Origin: Actinosynnema sp. ALI-1.44
GTDB taxonomy: Bacteria; Actinomycetota; Actinomycetes; Mycobacteriales; Pseudonocardiaceae
Assembly: GCF_001984155.1 (NCBI RefSeq)
Contig: NZ_MTQO01000050.1
Coordinates: forward strand, 124,001 to 188,000
Reading direction: 5' to 3'
DNA length: 64,000 nt
Shown here piece after piece: positions 9,086 through 18,063 of this stretch. The first letter of the stretch is position 1. Each line of letters opens with the position of its first letter. The notes beneath the pieces were generated by a model. It had not been told where the DNA came from, did no database searches, and was given only the letters and a program-made list of their open reading frames with translations. Made by a program: the position numbers and the translations under genes.

Positions 9086-9590
9086 TGTTTAGCCGGTCCC
9101 GTCGATGCGGCACTCCGTTCGTACCTGAAGATGAACTGCCGGTACCACTCGGTCCGGCGTCCGGTCGGCAGCGTGTTCAGCCTGAACGGGCGCGCCGCCG
9201 CCGTCATGATCATCACCTCGACCACGAGGTCTACTCCTCAGGATTTCCGTAGTCCGATCCATCTCGATCGGTACTTCCGCACTACAAACAGCGGTAGGCG
9301 CGAAAGTCAGACACATGTTCACTCATTCGTGTGTCCTGCCATCCGGTCCACCGAAGCGTGGGCGGCATCCGTGATGAGTGCGTAGTCGCTGGTCAGAAGT
9401 CAGAGGTTGTCGTCCGTTCAGTCAATTCGATCTTGACGCGCCCCTGCGACTCCGCGTCGGCTGGCCGCGCGTTCATCACGATAAGTGAGCGAGTGACGCG
9501 ACAGATTGGTGGCGACCCGCCCCCGACCAGCCGAAGTCGAGATATCCGGTGGTCTTATAGACTCAGTGCGTCAGAAGGGAGCAGCAACTG
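9086..9590. other. Divergent intergenic region
   Basis: About 500 bp between the sigma-factor operon (minus) and the methyltransferase gene (plus). No credible gene on either strand. It should hold both promoters. TTATAGACT at 9555-9563, 28 bp before the TTG start, is a possible -10 element for the methyltransferase. Confidence 0.4.
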
Positions 9591-10391
9591 TTGGACGACT
9601 CCGATCATCCGCCCTTTCTGAGAACTCCCCACCTCGGTCGAATCCATGACTACATTCTGGGAGGCAGTCTCAATACGCCACTTGATCGGAGAGTCGCCGA
9701 AGAACTCCGATCGCGTGTGCCCATACTGGTATCCCTGATCAAGCGCCAGCGTGACTTCCTCGCCGCCGCCGTCACTCATATGCTGGGTCAGGGAATTCGC
9801 CAGTTCGTCGTCCTCGGATCCGGTCTACCGACTGCCGGGCACGTACACAGCATCGCGCACCGCAGGTCGATTCCCGCGACGACCGTTTACGTCGACAGCG
9901 ACACCAGCACCGTCGAGCAGGCCGAGATCATCCTCGCCGGGAACCAGCGCACGACCGTGCTTCGCGGCGACTTCATGGAGCCTGAGACCGTGCTGGCGTC
10001 ACTCGATCGGCGCACCGCGGTTGATCGCAATGAACCGACTGGGCTGTTCCTGATCGGCGCGCTCGACACCCTTCCCGCGCCCCGTCGTCCTCATCGGCTG
10101 ATAGCCGCGTACCGCAACGGGTTCTCCCGCACCTGTCACCTTGCGGGGACTCTGCTCGCTGCGCCGCCGAACTCGGATGTCAGCGCGGACGTCGGCACAG
10201 CCGCGAAGATCCTCGGCGACATCGGATCCACGCTCATCGTGCGCCCACGCGGAACGCTGCACGTATGGTTGTCCAAGATCAGGCCTCGTGGTACGGCCGT
10301 TGACACGGGGTTCGCCGTGTCCGAGTTGCCGCCAGCCGAAGGTACGGCGGGACAACTCACATTCGACCACGCCCTGATGCGTTTCTCCTGA
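9591..10391 (+). CDS. SAM-dependent methyltransferase, PF04672 (DUF574) type
   Basis: 266 residues. The family signature is present: HLGRIHDYILGGSLN near the N-terminus, QRDFLAAAVTHMLGQGIRQF before the SAM-binding VVLGSGLPTAGHVH loop (motif I), and VYVDSDTSTVEQAEIILA, with the acidic residue that usually contacts the SAM ribose. Substrates of this large actinobacterial family are unknown. The TTG start at 9591 is preceded by AAGGGAG (9576-9582) with good spacing. The gene is divergent from the sigma-factor operon and may belong to its regulon, though no shared promoter motif can be shown here. Confidence 0.85.
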   Translation: MDDSDHPPFLRTPHLGRIHDYILGGSLNTPLDRRVAEELRSRVPILVSLIKRQRDFLAAAVTHMLGQGIRQFVVLGSGLPTAGHVHSIAHRRSIPATTVYVDSDTSTVEQAEIILAGNQRTTVLRGDFMEPETVLASLDRRTAVDRNEPTGLFLIGALDTLPAPRRPHRLIAAYRNGFSRTCHLAGTLLAAPPNSDVSADVGTAAKILGDIGSTLIVRPRGTLHVWLSKIRPRGTAVDTGFAVSELPPAEGTAGQLTFDHALMRFS

Positions 10392-10847
10392 CGGCGGAAC
10401 TGAGCACCTCGCCTTGCGAGGCGACTGAGTGCTGTGAGGGATCGATCGAAGACGCGGTGCGGGGGCGGTGGACGCAAAATGACAGCAGTGCCGTCGTCGT
10501 GGCGAGCATGGCGGAATCCCACGTCCGCATCCTTGTCCTCAGCTTGCCTTGCGGCGGAAGCGGGTTGGCTTTCGCCGCAGCCGGGGCGTGCCGTCGTGAC
10601 CCGACACGCCCGGCTGCGCTGCCGGAGTTCGGCATCCCCACCGCCAGCCCACTGAGACAACGACCGCACGTGGTCGCCCCTGTCACTTTCCTGACCGCTG
10701 ATCAGGTGCCGACGAACACGGCGGGGAACAAGCCGACCTCAGTGGCACGCCCCAGACGTGGTGATCATCTGCGGGTCACCGGCTGGTACAACGGTCCGGC
10801 GGAAGGAGGATGGGGATTGGGTCGCGGGGCCCGGCCCGAGACTGTCC
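10392..10847. other. Gene-less spacer with a large hairpin
   Basis: About 450 bp with no gene I can support. A small hairpin lies just after the methyltransferase (CCTCGC at 10407-10412, GCGAGG at 10416-10421). A larger one has arms 10577-10590 and 10605-10617 (GCAGCCGG...CCGGCTGC with one bulged base). AAGGAGGA at 10803-10810 looks like a ribosome-binding site but no matching in-frame start follows at normal spacing. Confidence 0.4.
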
Positions 10848-11339
10848 ATGGTGGAATGGTGTGCACTGACCGGAGTCGGGGTCGTCGAGTTGGCCACCCG
10901 TCTGTGGTCACATGACTGGTCGTGGCGGATGCAGGATGTGCCGGAGTTGGCGGCGGCGTTCGGCTGGCGGATCCTGAGGAGTCGGCCGCAGTGGGTCATG
11001 CTCGACAGTGGGTTCGGGATGGCCAGTGGCAAAGTCCGCGGTCGGGATGGGCTGACCGAAGAAGTCCAACTGCGGGTGACTGATTTCGTGACCGAGGATG
11101 CGGCCGGGGCGGCGCGGCTGCGTGACGCGTTCGCCGGGATGGCCACCGCGCTGACCGGTGCGTTCGGCGACCCGACCGTCCGGATTCCGGGTAAGCCCGC
11201 CGAGGTTCGTTGGGCCGGCGCGGGAACGACCCTGGTGCTGGCCAATCTGGTGGTCTCGGTGGAGCTGTCACTGGTGACCAACTCCTGGCTCGTTTCCCAC
11301 GACGAAATGATCGAAATGGAAAGGCAGGGACTGCTGTGA
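10848..11339 (+). CDS. DUF6301-like small protein
   Basis: About 163 residues, cytosolic, of unknown function. It opens with MVEWCALTGVGVVELATRLWSHDWSWRMQDVPEL in spirit of the actinobacterial DUF6301 family (N-terminal helix, then DWSW.M.D.P.LA, then GWR). A central LDSGFGMASGKV segment and an EVRWAGAGTTLVLAN segment follow. The start is uncertain; ATG 10848 is chosen because conservation begins there and the upstream frame has no protein-like character. The next gene overlaps it by GTGA at 11336-11339, so the two are coupled. The family assignment is from memory of its pattern and not certain. Confidence 0.6.
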   Translation: MVEWCALTGVGVVELATRLWSHDWSWRMQDVPELAAAFGWRILRSRPQWVMLDSGFGMASGKVRGRDGLTEEVQLRVTDFVTEDAAGAARLRDAFAGMATALTGAFGDPTVRIPGKPAEVRWAGAGTTLVLANLVVSVELSLVTNSWLVSHDEMIEMERQGLL

Positions 11340-11788
11340 CCGGATGGGGGACGTTCGCCGAAGGACTGGTCGAGGAGTTGGCGGCGCTGCCTGCCGGCGC
11401 GATCGTAAAGATTTACGAGGCCGAGTTTCCCCAGGACGCGGTTCACCGGTACGCGCAGTTCCTGCAACTCGAAGACAGGCTGTGCGCCGAACTGGTCGGC
11501 GAGGAGTGGCTCGACCCCACGATGCGTGCCGGCGACGCGGGATGCCGGGTGATCGCCGGCGCGGGCTGGGTGCAACCCGACGACAACCACCACGGCAACT
11601 GGTGGTTCGACCTGCCCTGGCCGGCGGACACGGCTGGCTACCGGCAGCTGGTATCGATGGTCGTGACCGGGCTGCGTGACGGTCTCCGGATGGCCAACCC
11701 GACAATGCTGGTCTACGAGGCGTGGAACGAACGTGAGGGCAACAGCGCCCTGGACCTACCCCAACTGGGCCTGGCACAACGAGAATGA
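11336..11788 (+). CDS. TY-Chap-like small protein
   Basis: 150 residues starting at the GTG that overlaps the preceding stop. The layout WGTFAEGLVEELAALPAG, then RYAQFLQLEDRLCAELVG, GWVQPDD, NWWFDLPWPAD, and a final LRDGLRM...LVYEAWNE resembles the small chaperone-like TY-Chap/YbjN-type proteins that actinobacteria often carry near type VII secretion genes. If correct it would be a cytosolic chaperone or adaptor; the large convergent T7SS operon next door fits. No catalytic residues are seen. The assignment is tentative. The gene runs directly into a broken tautomerase gene. Confidence 0.55.
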   Translation: MTGWGTFAEGLVEELAALPAGAIVKIYEAEFPQDAVHRYAQFLQLEDRLCAELVGEEWLDPTMRAGDAGCRVIAGAGWVQPDDNHHGNWWFDLPWPADTAGYRQLVSMVVTGLRDGLRMANPTMLVYEAWNEREGNSALDLPQLGLAQRE

Positions 11789-12025
11789 CGCAGGCCGCAC
11801 CAGCGAAGCGTTTCCAGGTCATCGCCGTCTCCGGCGATGAAGGTTGGACCGCCACTTCCTCGACGGTGATCGGCGCGATCCGGTGGTGGTGGAGATCACG
11901 CTCACCCGAGGGCGGACCCGGGACATGAAACTCGCGCTCTACCAAGCGATCGTGGCAAACCTGTCCGAAGTCAGCGTGCGATTGGACGATGTGCAACGCC
12001 ATCTATGCGAAAACGGTCGCTTACT
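11785..12025 (+). pseudogene. Tautomerase-family gene relic (frameshifted, truncated at both ends)
   Basis: Two frames together give a recognisable central part of a small tautomerase-like protein. Frame one at 11797-11842 reads PAKRFQVIAVSGDE. After a one-base shift near 11843-11847, frame two reads LDRHFLDGDRRDPVVVEITL, then TRGRTRDMKLALYQAI, ending in CENGR. In intact relatives the RFQVI strand leads into D..FL..DR.D..VVVEITL.RGR, and the ENGR is followed by a DWSFG-like end; here that end and the N-terminal catalytic Pro region are missing. The relic is squeezed between the TY-Chap-like gene and the end of the convergent eccA-like gene. Confidence 0.65.
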
Positions 12026-12049
12026 AGGTTCGACGGCCCACGCGGACGG

Positions 12050-15000
12050 TCACCCGACCGACGCGAGCCCTTCGTCCAGTGACAGCGATGGCATCGGCGA
12101 ACGCGTGATGACGTGCAAGTCGGCTGCTGCCAGCGTCCGGGATGCCGCGGTGGTGGCGAGGCGCTGTGCGAGCCCGTGCGCGTCCCAGGCCGTGTGCCTG
12201 CCGTTGGACAGCAGGCCACGCAACGCGTTCGCCAAGTCCTCGGGCACCTTGTGGCCGTAGCGGGCGAGTTGCCGCACCGCGAGCGCGGTCAGGTGATCCA
12301 CGTCGTACTCGCCGAACTCCCACCGCTCGGTGAAGCACTCGCCGAACACTGCGGAGATCTCGAACAGCCGGGTCAGCGCCGTCTCCTCGCCGGACAGGAG
12401 GACGACGGGACCGGTTGGGTTGCGGCGCACCGCCTCGACGAGCGCGTCCAGCGTCTCGCTGCGGCGCTCCGCTATATCCGATACCCAGTCGCTGTCCGCG
12501 TCGAGCAGCAGCACGCCGCCGTTCGCCTCGTCGAACGCCGTCGACACCAGACTCACCGCCTGGCCCGGCCAGCGCGCGCACAAGTCCTTGCCGATCGACA
12601 GCCGCGTCAGGTGCCCGCTGCCGAGCAGCCGCAACTCGGTCAGCCCCTGCGCGTAGAGCGTGGCGACCGCGGTGCGCCCCATGCCCCGGTTGCCGGACAG
12701 GACGATGTTCGCCTGTTTTCCCAAGCCCTTGTTGCGTGCTTTGAGCCCGCACAGCCGGACCAGTGTCCGGCCGGCCGCCTCGCGCACCTCCTCCAGGCCG
12801 CTGAGCCCCGACAACCGCTGCCAACCCAGTGTGGCCTGCACGGCGGCGACCGGGTTCGTGGTCGCGTCCGGCAGTGCCGCGCGTGGCGCGACCTCGCCCA
12901 GCGCGACCAGTTCGCTCGCCAGGTCCTTGCCGATGAGCCTGCTCAGGTCGGTTTCCTTCGACGGCGGTCGCACCGCGAGGCGCGAGGCCTGGTTGTTCAC
13001 CATCGCCTCGAACAGCTTGCGGGCGACACGACCGTTGCCGAACGTGTCGTTCTTCGGCACGCGCTCGAAGTAATCGGTGAGCGCGTCGACTGCGTCGTCG
13101 GTCAGCTCGTAGTAGTGCTTGTGGCACAGGTTGGTCGTGATCGTGACGAGTTCGTCGACGCTGTAGTTGGGGAACTCGATCGTGCGCGAGAACCGCGACG
13201 CCAGACCGGGGTTGGAGGCCAGGAACCGCTCGATCAGCTCGGAGTAGCCCGCGACGATCACCACGATCCCGTCGCGGTGGTCCTCCATCATCTTCATCAG
13301 CGTGTCGATGGCTTCCTGGCCGAAGTCCGGCCCGCTGCCGCCGGACTGGCTCGACAGGGTGTACGCCTCGTCGATGAACAGCACGCCGCCCATCGCCTTG
13401 TTGACGACCTCCGCGGTCTTGATGGCCGTCGCACCGATGTACTGGGCGACGAGATCCGCCCGCGCCACCTCCACCATGTGGCCGCGCGACAGGATGCCGA
13501 GCTCCGCGAGGACCGATCCGTACAGCCGGGCAACCGTGGTCTTGCCGGTGCCGGGAGGCCCGGCGAAGACCAGGTGACGGCTCATCGGCGGCATGGGCAG
13601 GCCCATCTCCATGCGCCTCTGGGTCATTTTGATCAGGTTGATCAGACCGAGCACCTCGCGCTTCACGCCGTCCAGGCCGACCAGCGTGTCGAGCTCCGCG
13701 AGCGGCCCCTCCAACTGGGCACCCATCGCGTCGCCGAGGGACGACGTGTCCTGTTCGTCTGCGACCTGGGCAGTAGCCGAGTCCTGCGAGACCGGTTCGG
13801 CGGGGGCCGGGCGCTGCTGGGCAGCGGTGGTGGAGGTCCGCTGTGAGCGCTGCTGCTGGTCGGTGACGATCCCGGTCACCGACAGACGCTCGTGCTCGAC
13901 GGCCTGGCGCACAGGGCTGCCCCCGCTACCGGTGATCGTGCACTCGGCGACGGACACGGCTTCCTCGGTGTCCAACAAGACACCGTCGCCCGCGCTGTCG
14001 GTGATCTCGCAGTCGCGCACGTCGCCGCGCGACCCGCTGAGCAGGTGCACGCCGTGCCGCTGCGCCGAGCGCACCCGGCACCGGGTCACCTGCACCATGC
14101 TGCCCGCACGCGCGCTGACGCCGTCCTCTGCCGAGCTGATGACCTCGCTGTCCTGGATGGTGAGACCGGCGTCGTCGGCCAGCAGGCCACCGCCCCGCAC
14201 CAGCGTGGAGGCGAACTCGCCGCGTGACCCGCTCAACAGCGTGACCAGGTGCGCCGACGAGCCGGTCACGCGCAGGTCGGTCACCTCGCCGTGGGAGTCC
14301 CCTGCGAGTGACAGACCGACGTCGTCGCCTGCCTCGATCACCGCGTCGGCGAGCATCAGCCGCGACTTGCCCCTCACCAGCACGGCCGGGCCCGACTCGG
14401 GTGTCGCCCGCAGACCCTTCAGCCCGACCGACGACTCGGCGTCGACCAGCACCGCGCCCTGTGACGTGCCCTGGACCCGCAGTGTGCCGAACACCGGCCG
14501 GGACGCCGCGTCCACCAGCACACCGACCGGGCTGTCGGTGACCCCGCAGTCGTCGAACCGGGGCGCCGAGCCGCCGGTGACGTAGACGGCGTTGCGGCCG
14601 GCTGAGGTGAACCGGCAACCGCGCAGCCGAGGCGCGGCACCGCCCGCGATGTGCACGGCCTGCACAGCCGCGCCGGTGAACTCCGAGTCGGAGATCACGA
14701 CCTCCCCGGTGCTGCGCACGTAGAGGTCGAGGCTCGCGCTCTCGCTGACTGTCACGTCACGGATTTCCGCGCTGGCTTGCTGCTCGACCACGAGCGCGGG
14801 CTTCGCAGCCGCCACGACTTGGCAGTCCTCGATCACCACGCGGCCGCGACCGTTGACGCAGATGCCGTTGCCGCCCGCGTTGCGCACGGAGACACGGCGC
14901 AGCACGAGCGAACCCTCTTCGGTCACCACGACACCGGACGACGACGCGTCGACGACCTGGGAGTTCTCCGCCATGCTCGGCATCGACGACGTCACCACGA

Positions 15001-15412
15001 TGCCCGCACCGCCCGTGGTCGTGACGGTGCACCCGCGTAGCACGACGCAGCCCAGGCCGGAGGCAAGCACGGCGGCCCATGACGCCGCCGACACCCGGCA
15101 GTCGTCCAGCGCGACCTCGCCCTGGCGGATGTCCAGCGCGGCGAGGTCGGTGTCCTCGCAGGTGAGCAGGAGACCCGAGAACTGGGCGTCCGCGGCGACC
15201 ACGGCCACGCTGCCGCTACGGGCGATCACCTCGACGGTGCCCGGTCCTTCGTCGGCGGTGACCGTGACCATCCGGCCGACCACGAGGTTCTCCTCGTAGC
15301 GGCCCGGCAGCACGCTGATCGTCGCGCCGTCCCTGGCCTCACGCAGCGCCGCGCTGATCGTCGGGTACGAGCCGGGCCGGTCGGCACCCACAACCAGGAG
15401 CTGGCGGTTCAT
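12050..15412 (-). CDS. eccA: EccA-like T7SS AAA+ ATPase with N-terminal parallel beta-helix
   Basis: About 1120 residues. Residues ~10-460 form a right-handed parallel beta-helix: short repeating strands such as GIVVTSSMPSMAENSQVVD, SGVVVTEEGSLVLRRVSV and GVHLLSGSRGDVRDCEIT. A Gln/Pro/Ala linker follows. AAA1 (~575-830) is CbxX/EccA-like, with Walker A GPPGTGKTT (K624), Walker B GGVLFIDEA and an Arg finger region ASRFSRTIEF. AAA2 (~860-1100) is degenerate: SGNRGMGRTA, with Arg913 in place of the Walker Lys, and GGVLLLDAD. Mycobacterial EccA has an N-terminal TPR instead of a beta-helix. Likely a cytosolic ATPase handling T7SS substrates. The ATG at 15412 overlaps the preceding stop (ATGA). 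Last gene of the operon. Confidence 0.85.
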   Translation of the reverse strand: MNRQLLVVGADRPGSYPTISAALREARDGATISVLPGRYEENLVVGRMVTVTADEGPGTVEVIARSGSVAVVAADAQFSGLLLTCEDTDLAALDIRQGEVALDDCRVSAASWAAVLASGLGCVVLRGCTVTTTGGAGIVVTSSMPSMAENSQVVDASSSGVVVTEEGSLVLRRVSVRNAGGNGICVNGRGRVVIEDCQVVAAAKPALVVEQQASAEIRDVTVSESASLDLYVRSTGEVVISDSEFTGAAVQAVHIAGGAAPRLRGCRFTSAGRNAVYVTGGSAPRFDDCGVTDSPVGVLVDAASRPVFGTLRVQGTSQGAVLVDAESSVGLKGLRATPESGPAVLVRGKSRLMLADAVIEAGDDVGLSLAGDSHGEVTDLRVTGSSAHLVTLLSGSRGEFASTLVRGGGLLADDAGLTIQDSEVISSAEDGVSARAGSMVQVTRCRVRSAQRHGVHLLSGSRGDVRDCEITDSAGDGVLLDTEEAVSVAECTITGSGGSPVRQAVEHERLSVTGIVTDQQQRSQRTSTTAAQQRPAPAEPVSQDSATAQVADEQDTSSLGDAMGAQLEGPLAELDTLVGLDGVKREVLGLINLIKMTQRRMEMGLPMPPMSRHLVFAGPPGTGKTTVARLYGSVLAELGILSRGHMVEVARADLVAQYIGATAIKTAEVVNKAMGGVLFIDEAYTLSSQSGGSGPDFGQEAIDTLMKMMEDHRDGIVVIVAGYSELIERFLASNPGLASRFSRTIEFPNYSVDELVTITTNLCHKHYYELTDDAVDALTDYFERVPKNDTFGNGRVARKLFEAMVNNQASRLAVRPPSKETDLSRLIGKDLASELVALGEVAPRAALPDATTNPVAAVQATLGWQRLSGLSGLEEVREAAGRTLVRLCGLKARNKGLGKQANIVLSGNRGMGRTAVATLYAQGLTELRLLGSGHLTRLSIGKDLCARWPGQAVSLVSTAFDEANGGVLLLDADSDWVSDIAERRSETLDALVEAVRRNPTGPVVLLSGEETALTRLFEISAVFGECFTERWEFGEYDVDHLTALAVRQLARYGHKVPEDLANALRGLLSNGRHTAWDAHGLAQRLATTAASRTLAAADLHVITRSPMPSLSLDEGLASVG

Positions 15413-18063
15413 CGTCCCTCCTCCTGCTGCGACTTCTGCTGCGACTTCTGCTGCGACTTCTGCTGCGACGCGGTCCGGACAAGGCCGGGCAGCAGCCCGA
15501 ACCGGGCCGCGGCCTGCGCGGCAACCTGTGTCTGGCCCTTGGACTCCGCCCACGTGTCCAGGCAGCGGCGCAGCGAGTTGATCGCCAGTTCGTCCAGCGA
15601 CACCCTGTTGTCGTCCACCCGTCCGGACGCGTCGATCTCGCCCGCGGCCAACTCGCGCAGCAACACCTGGCCGCGCCTGCCCGCCGCGGGCTCCGTCAGG
15701 CCGAGCACCTTGAAGCTCGTGCCGGGGACGAACAGCACGCGGTCGGTGATCGGGTGCTGTCCGAGTTCGAGCAGTTTCGTGCGGCGCGCGGTCATCGACC
15801 ACACCAGGACGTCCGTCTGGTTGTCCTCCTGCTGCTTCGCGCAGGGCGCGCTCAGCGCGTTGACGAAGCCCCATTCGGTGAAGTACTTGCGGTTGCGGTA
15901 AAGCTCCCACTCCTGCGGCGATGGCGACGCCGAGTACACCGTGGCGCCGCGGTGGGACGGGAGTCTGCTGAGGCCGGAGACCACGCAGCGGGCGAACGGC
16001 ACGTGTGGCCCGACCTCGCCCGTACGCAACGGCTGGTCCAGTCCGTCGCCCTCGGCGGACAGGTAGAGGTAGATGGCGACGGCGTCGGTCAGCACCCCGC
16101 CGGACGACCGCTCCAGCGCACCCCGGAAACCGGGGTGTTCGGACAGGACGCGCGACACCGAGTTGGCCACGGCGGCGTGTTCACGGGCCAGCGTGCGGCG
16201 CAGCCACTCGCGCTCCTCGTCCAGCCCGCGCTTGGGCACCAGCGCGGCGGCCGCGGTGGTCGGCGTGGGCTGGAGCACCGTGACGAACGCGGGCTGCTGA
16301 ACGGCAGTCGGTTGTTCCGGCGCCGGTGGTTCGGCCGAGACCGACGTGGCGAGGGCGTGCGACGGCTCAGCCGGGGTCGCCGGGGTCTGCTCCCGAGGCG
16401 CCGACGGCTGCGCCGGTGGACCGGGCTGGGCGTGCACAGCGGGCAACTCCGCGACCGTGGCGGAGTCCACCGGGTGCTGAGCCGCCGGGGTGGACGGCCG
16501 CGGCGGCGCAGTCGGTGTCACGGGCGGCGGCACCGGTGCCACCGGCGGCGGGGCGGGGGCCGCCGCCTCGATCGCGAACGCGGGACGCAGGGCCGACACC
16601 TCCTCGGACGCCATCGGTGTGACCGCGTCCGGCAGGGCCGTCTCCAGCCGCATGATCACGGTCTCGAACGAGTACGGCCCAGTGAGCACCGGCATGTCCT
16701 TGTCCTGACCCGCATCGGCGCCGCGTGGCGCCGGCCCCGCGACCGGCTCCTGTGCCTGCGCCTCCGGGGCCGCCTCGATCGCGCCCATGGCACGACCGGC
16801 GACCTCGACCCGTTGCCGCGCCACCGAGTCGGCACGTACGAGACCGCTGAGGGATCGTGTCGCGGGATCGAGGCGACCGATCAGGTCCTCGGCCAGTTCA
16901 CGCACACGCCGTGACGCTTCGTCCTCGAACAGCACCATGTGCCGGGTCGCGTCCGGCTGTGCGGAGCGGACGGCGAGGGCGTGCGGCAACTCCCGCGGCG
17001 GGCGCAGCCACAGTCCCGATTGGACGATCTCGAGCACGACGTCCGGCGCGTACTGGTAGACGGCGGGAGTGACCTCCTCGACACCGAACAACGGCTCGCG
17101 GTAGCTGACGAGCAACGGCGGCAGCGCGGCGACGCCAGGCTCGGCGGGCGCGTAGCTCATCTCACCGGCGAACGCCCGCCAGCCGAGCGTGCCGTCCGCG
17201 CGCAGCGTGTAGATGTGCGGCTCGGTGCGTGAACCCACCGGGATGCCGGTGTAGCAGATGACCTGTTCGCTCAGGGCATCGGCGATCACCTGACCGAACG
17301 CGGTGTCCCCGGAGGACGGCGTGAGCTGGCCGAACTGGACCATGCGGACCTTGCCGCGCAGGTCGTCGGGCAGCCAGCTCCAGAACCGGGTGACGTCGTA
17401 GACGGTGGTCGGCGGCGCACCGGGGCAGCCGACCACGACGGTGCACACGTCGGGCTGGCAGGGAAGCGTCTCGATCAACCGCTTGCGATGCGCGCGCAGC
17501 ACGCTCTCCGGGCCGCGCGGGCGCAGCCACACGCCGCCGGGCAGCGGTTCGGCGACACCGCCCGCGCTTGTCGGCATGACCTCGACGAGCGACGCCGCCG
17601 TCTCCCATGTGGGCTGGGGGAAGCGTTTGCCATCCAGCTTCGGCGGCTTGCCCGGCTGGAAGCGAACCCAACCGGTGCCCCACCCCGCGTCGACGAAAAG
17701 CGACCCGCCCACGCCCGGCATCACAGCGCCGTCGGGCGCGATGATCGTCCGGTTGAGGCGCTCGGACAGCCATTGGCCCGCGAGGGTGGTGGTCTCACGC
17801 GACCGGCCGCCGATGACCAGCCGCACGCCCCGGCGCTTGCGCGGCAACAACTTGGCCGCCGACTCCCACACCGAGAACGAGCTGTCCACCGGCAGGTCGA
17901 CCACGACGAGCTCGTGGTCAGGGTCCTCGGCCAGGCCGAGCGCCAGGTCCCGGATCTCGTCGCGGAGCACGTTGCGCGGGTGCACGACGAGTGCGTTGCC
18001 GATCGTGTGGCCGATCATGTTCGGGTCGCCACCGTCGTCACGACGCTTGGTCAACAGCCTCAT
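15409..18063 (-). CDS. T7SS-locus accessory protein (884 aa), with possible ART-like C-terminal domain
   Basis: No known domain is certain. Residues ~1-440 look globular with alternating strands and helices (LVVHPRNVLRDEIRDLALGL, RLVIGGRSRETT). Residues ~440-640 are a Pro/Ala-rich disordered linker. Residues ~650-840 contain GATVYSASPSPQEW, WGFVNAL, DVLVWSMTARRT and RVLFVPGTSFKVLGL, an order reminiscent of ADP-ribosyltransferase folds (S-x-T motif) but without the usual first Arg or E-x-E, so activity is doubtful. The tail has a near-perfect tandem SQQK repeat encoded by 12-bp DNA repeats. No membrane helix is seen, so it is not EccE. It sits between eccB and eccA, with TGAATG at its start. 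Confidence 0.7.
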   Translation of the reverse strand: MRLLTKRRDDGGDPNMIGHTIGNALVVHPRNVLRDEIRDLALGLAEDPDHELVVVDLPVDSSFSVWESAAKLLPRKRRGVRLVIGGRSRETTTLAGQWLSERLNRTIIAPDGAVMPGVGGSLFVDAGWGTGWVRFQPGKPPKLDGKRFPQPTWETAASLVEVMPTSAGGVAEPLPGGVWLRPRGPESVLRAHRKRLIETLPCQPDVCTVVVGCPGAPPTTVYDVTRFWSWLPDDLRGKVRMVQFGQLTPSSGDTAFGQVIADALSEQVICYTGIPVGSRTEPHIYTLRADGTLGWRAFAGEMSYAPAEPGVAALPPLLVSYREPLFGVEEVTPAVYQYAPDVVLEIVQSGLWLRPPRELPHALAVRSAQPDATRHMVLFEDEASRRVRELAEDLIGRLDPATRSLSGLVRADSVARQRVEVAGRAMGAIEAAPEAQAQEPVAGPAPRGADAGQDKDMPVLTGPYSFETVIMRLETALPDAVTPMASEEVSALRPAFAIEAAAPAPPPVAPVPPPVTPTAPPRPSTPAAQHPVDSATVAELPAVHAQPGPPAQPSAPREQTPATPAEPSHALATSVSAEPPAPEQPTAVQQPAFVTVLQPTPTTAAAALVPKRGLDEEREWLRRTLAREHAAVANSVSRVLSEHPGFRGALERSSGGVLTDAVAIYLYLSAEGDGLDQPLRTGEVGPHVPFARCVVSGLSRLPSHRGATVYSASPSPQEWELYRNRKYFTEWGFVNALSAPCAKQQEDNQTDVLVWSMTARRTKLLELGQHPITDRVLFVPGTSFKVLGLTEPAAGRRGQVLLRELAAGEIDASGRVDDNRVSLDELAINSLRRCLDTWAESKGQTQVAAQAAARFGLLPGLVRTASQQKSQQKSQQKSQQEEGR
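15422..15475 (-). repeat. 12-bp tandem repeats encoding SQQK units
   Basis: Repeated TGCGACTTCTGC units on the plus strand encode (SQQK)n at the C-terminus of the 884-residue protein. A likely slippage-prone tract in a charged tail. Confidence 0.85.

Noticed and set aside
12113-13846. Plus-strand open frame of 577 codons
   Set aside because: Antisense to the AAA domains of the EccA-like gene; no protein-like pattern.
15409-18063. EccE
   Set aside because: No N-terminal membrane helices and no EccE-like sequence.
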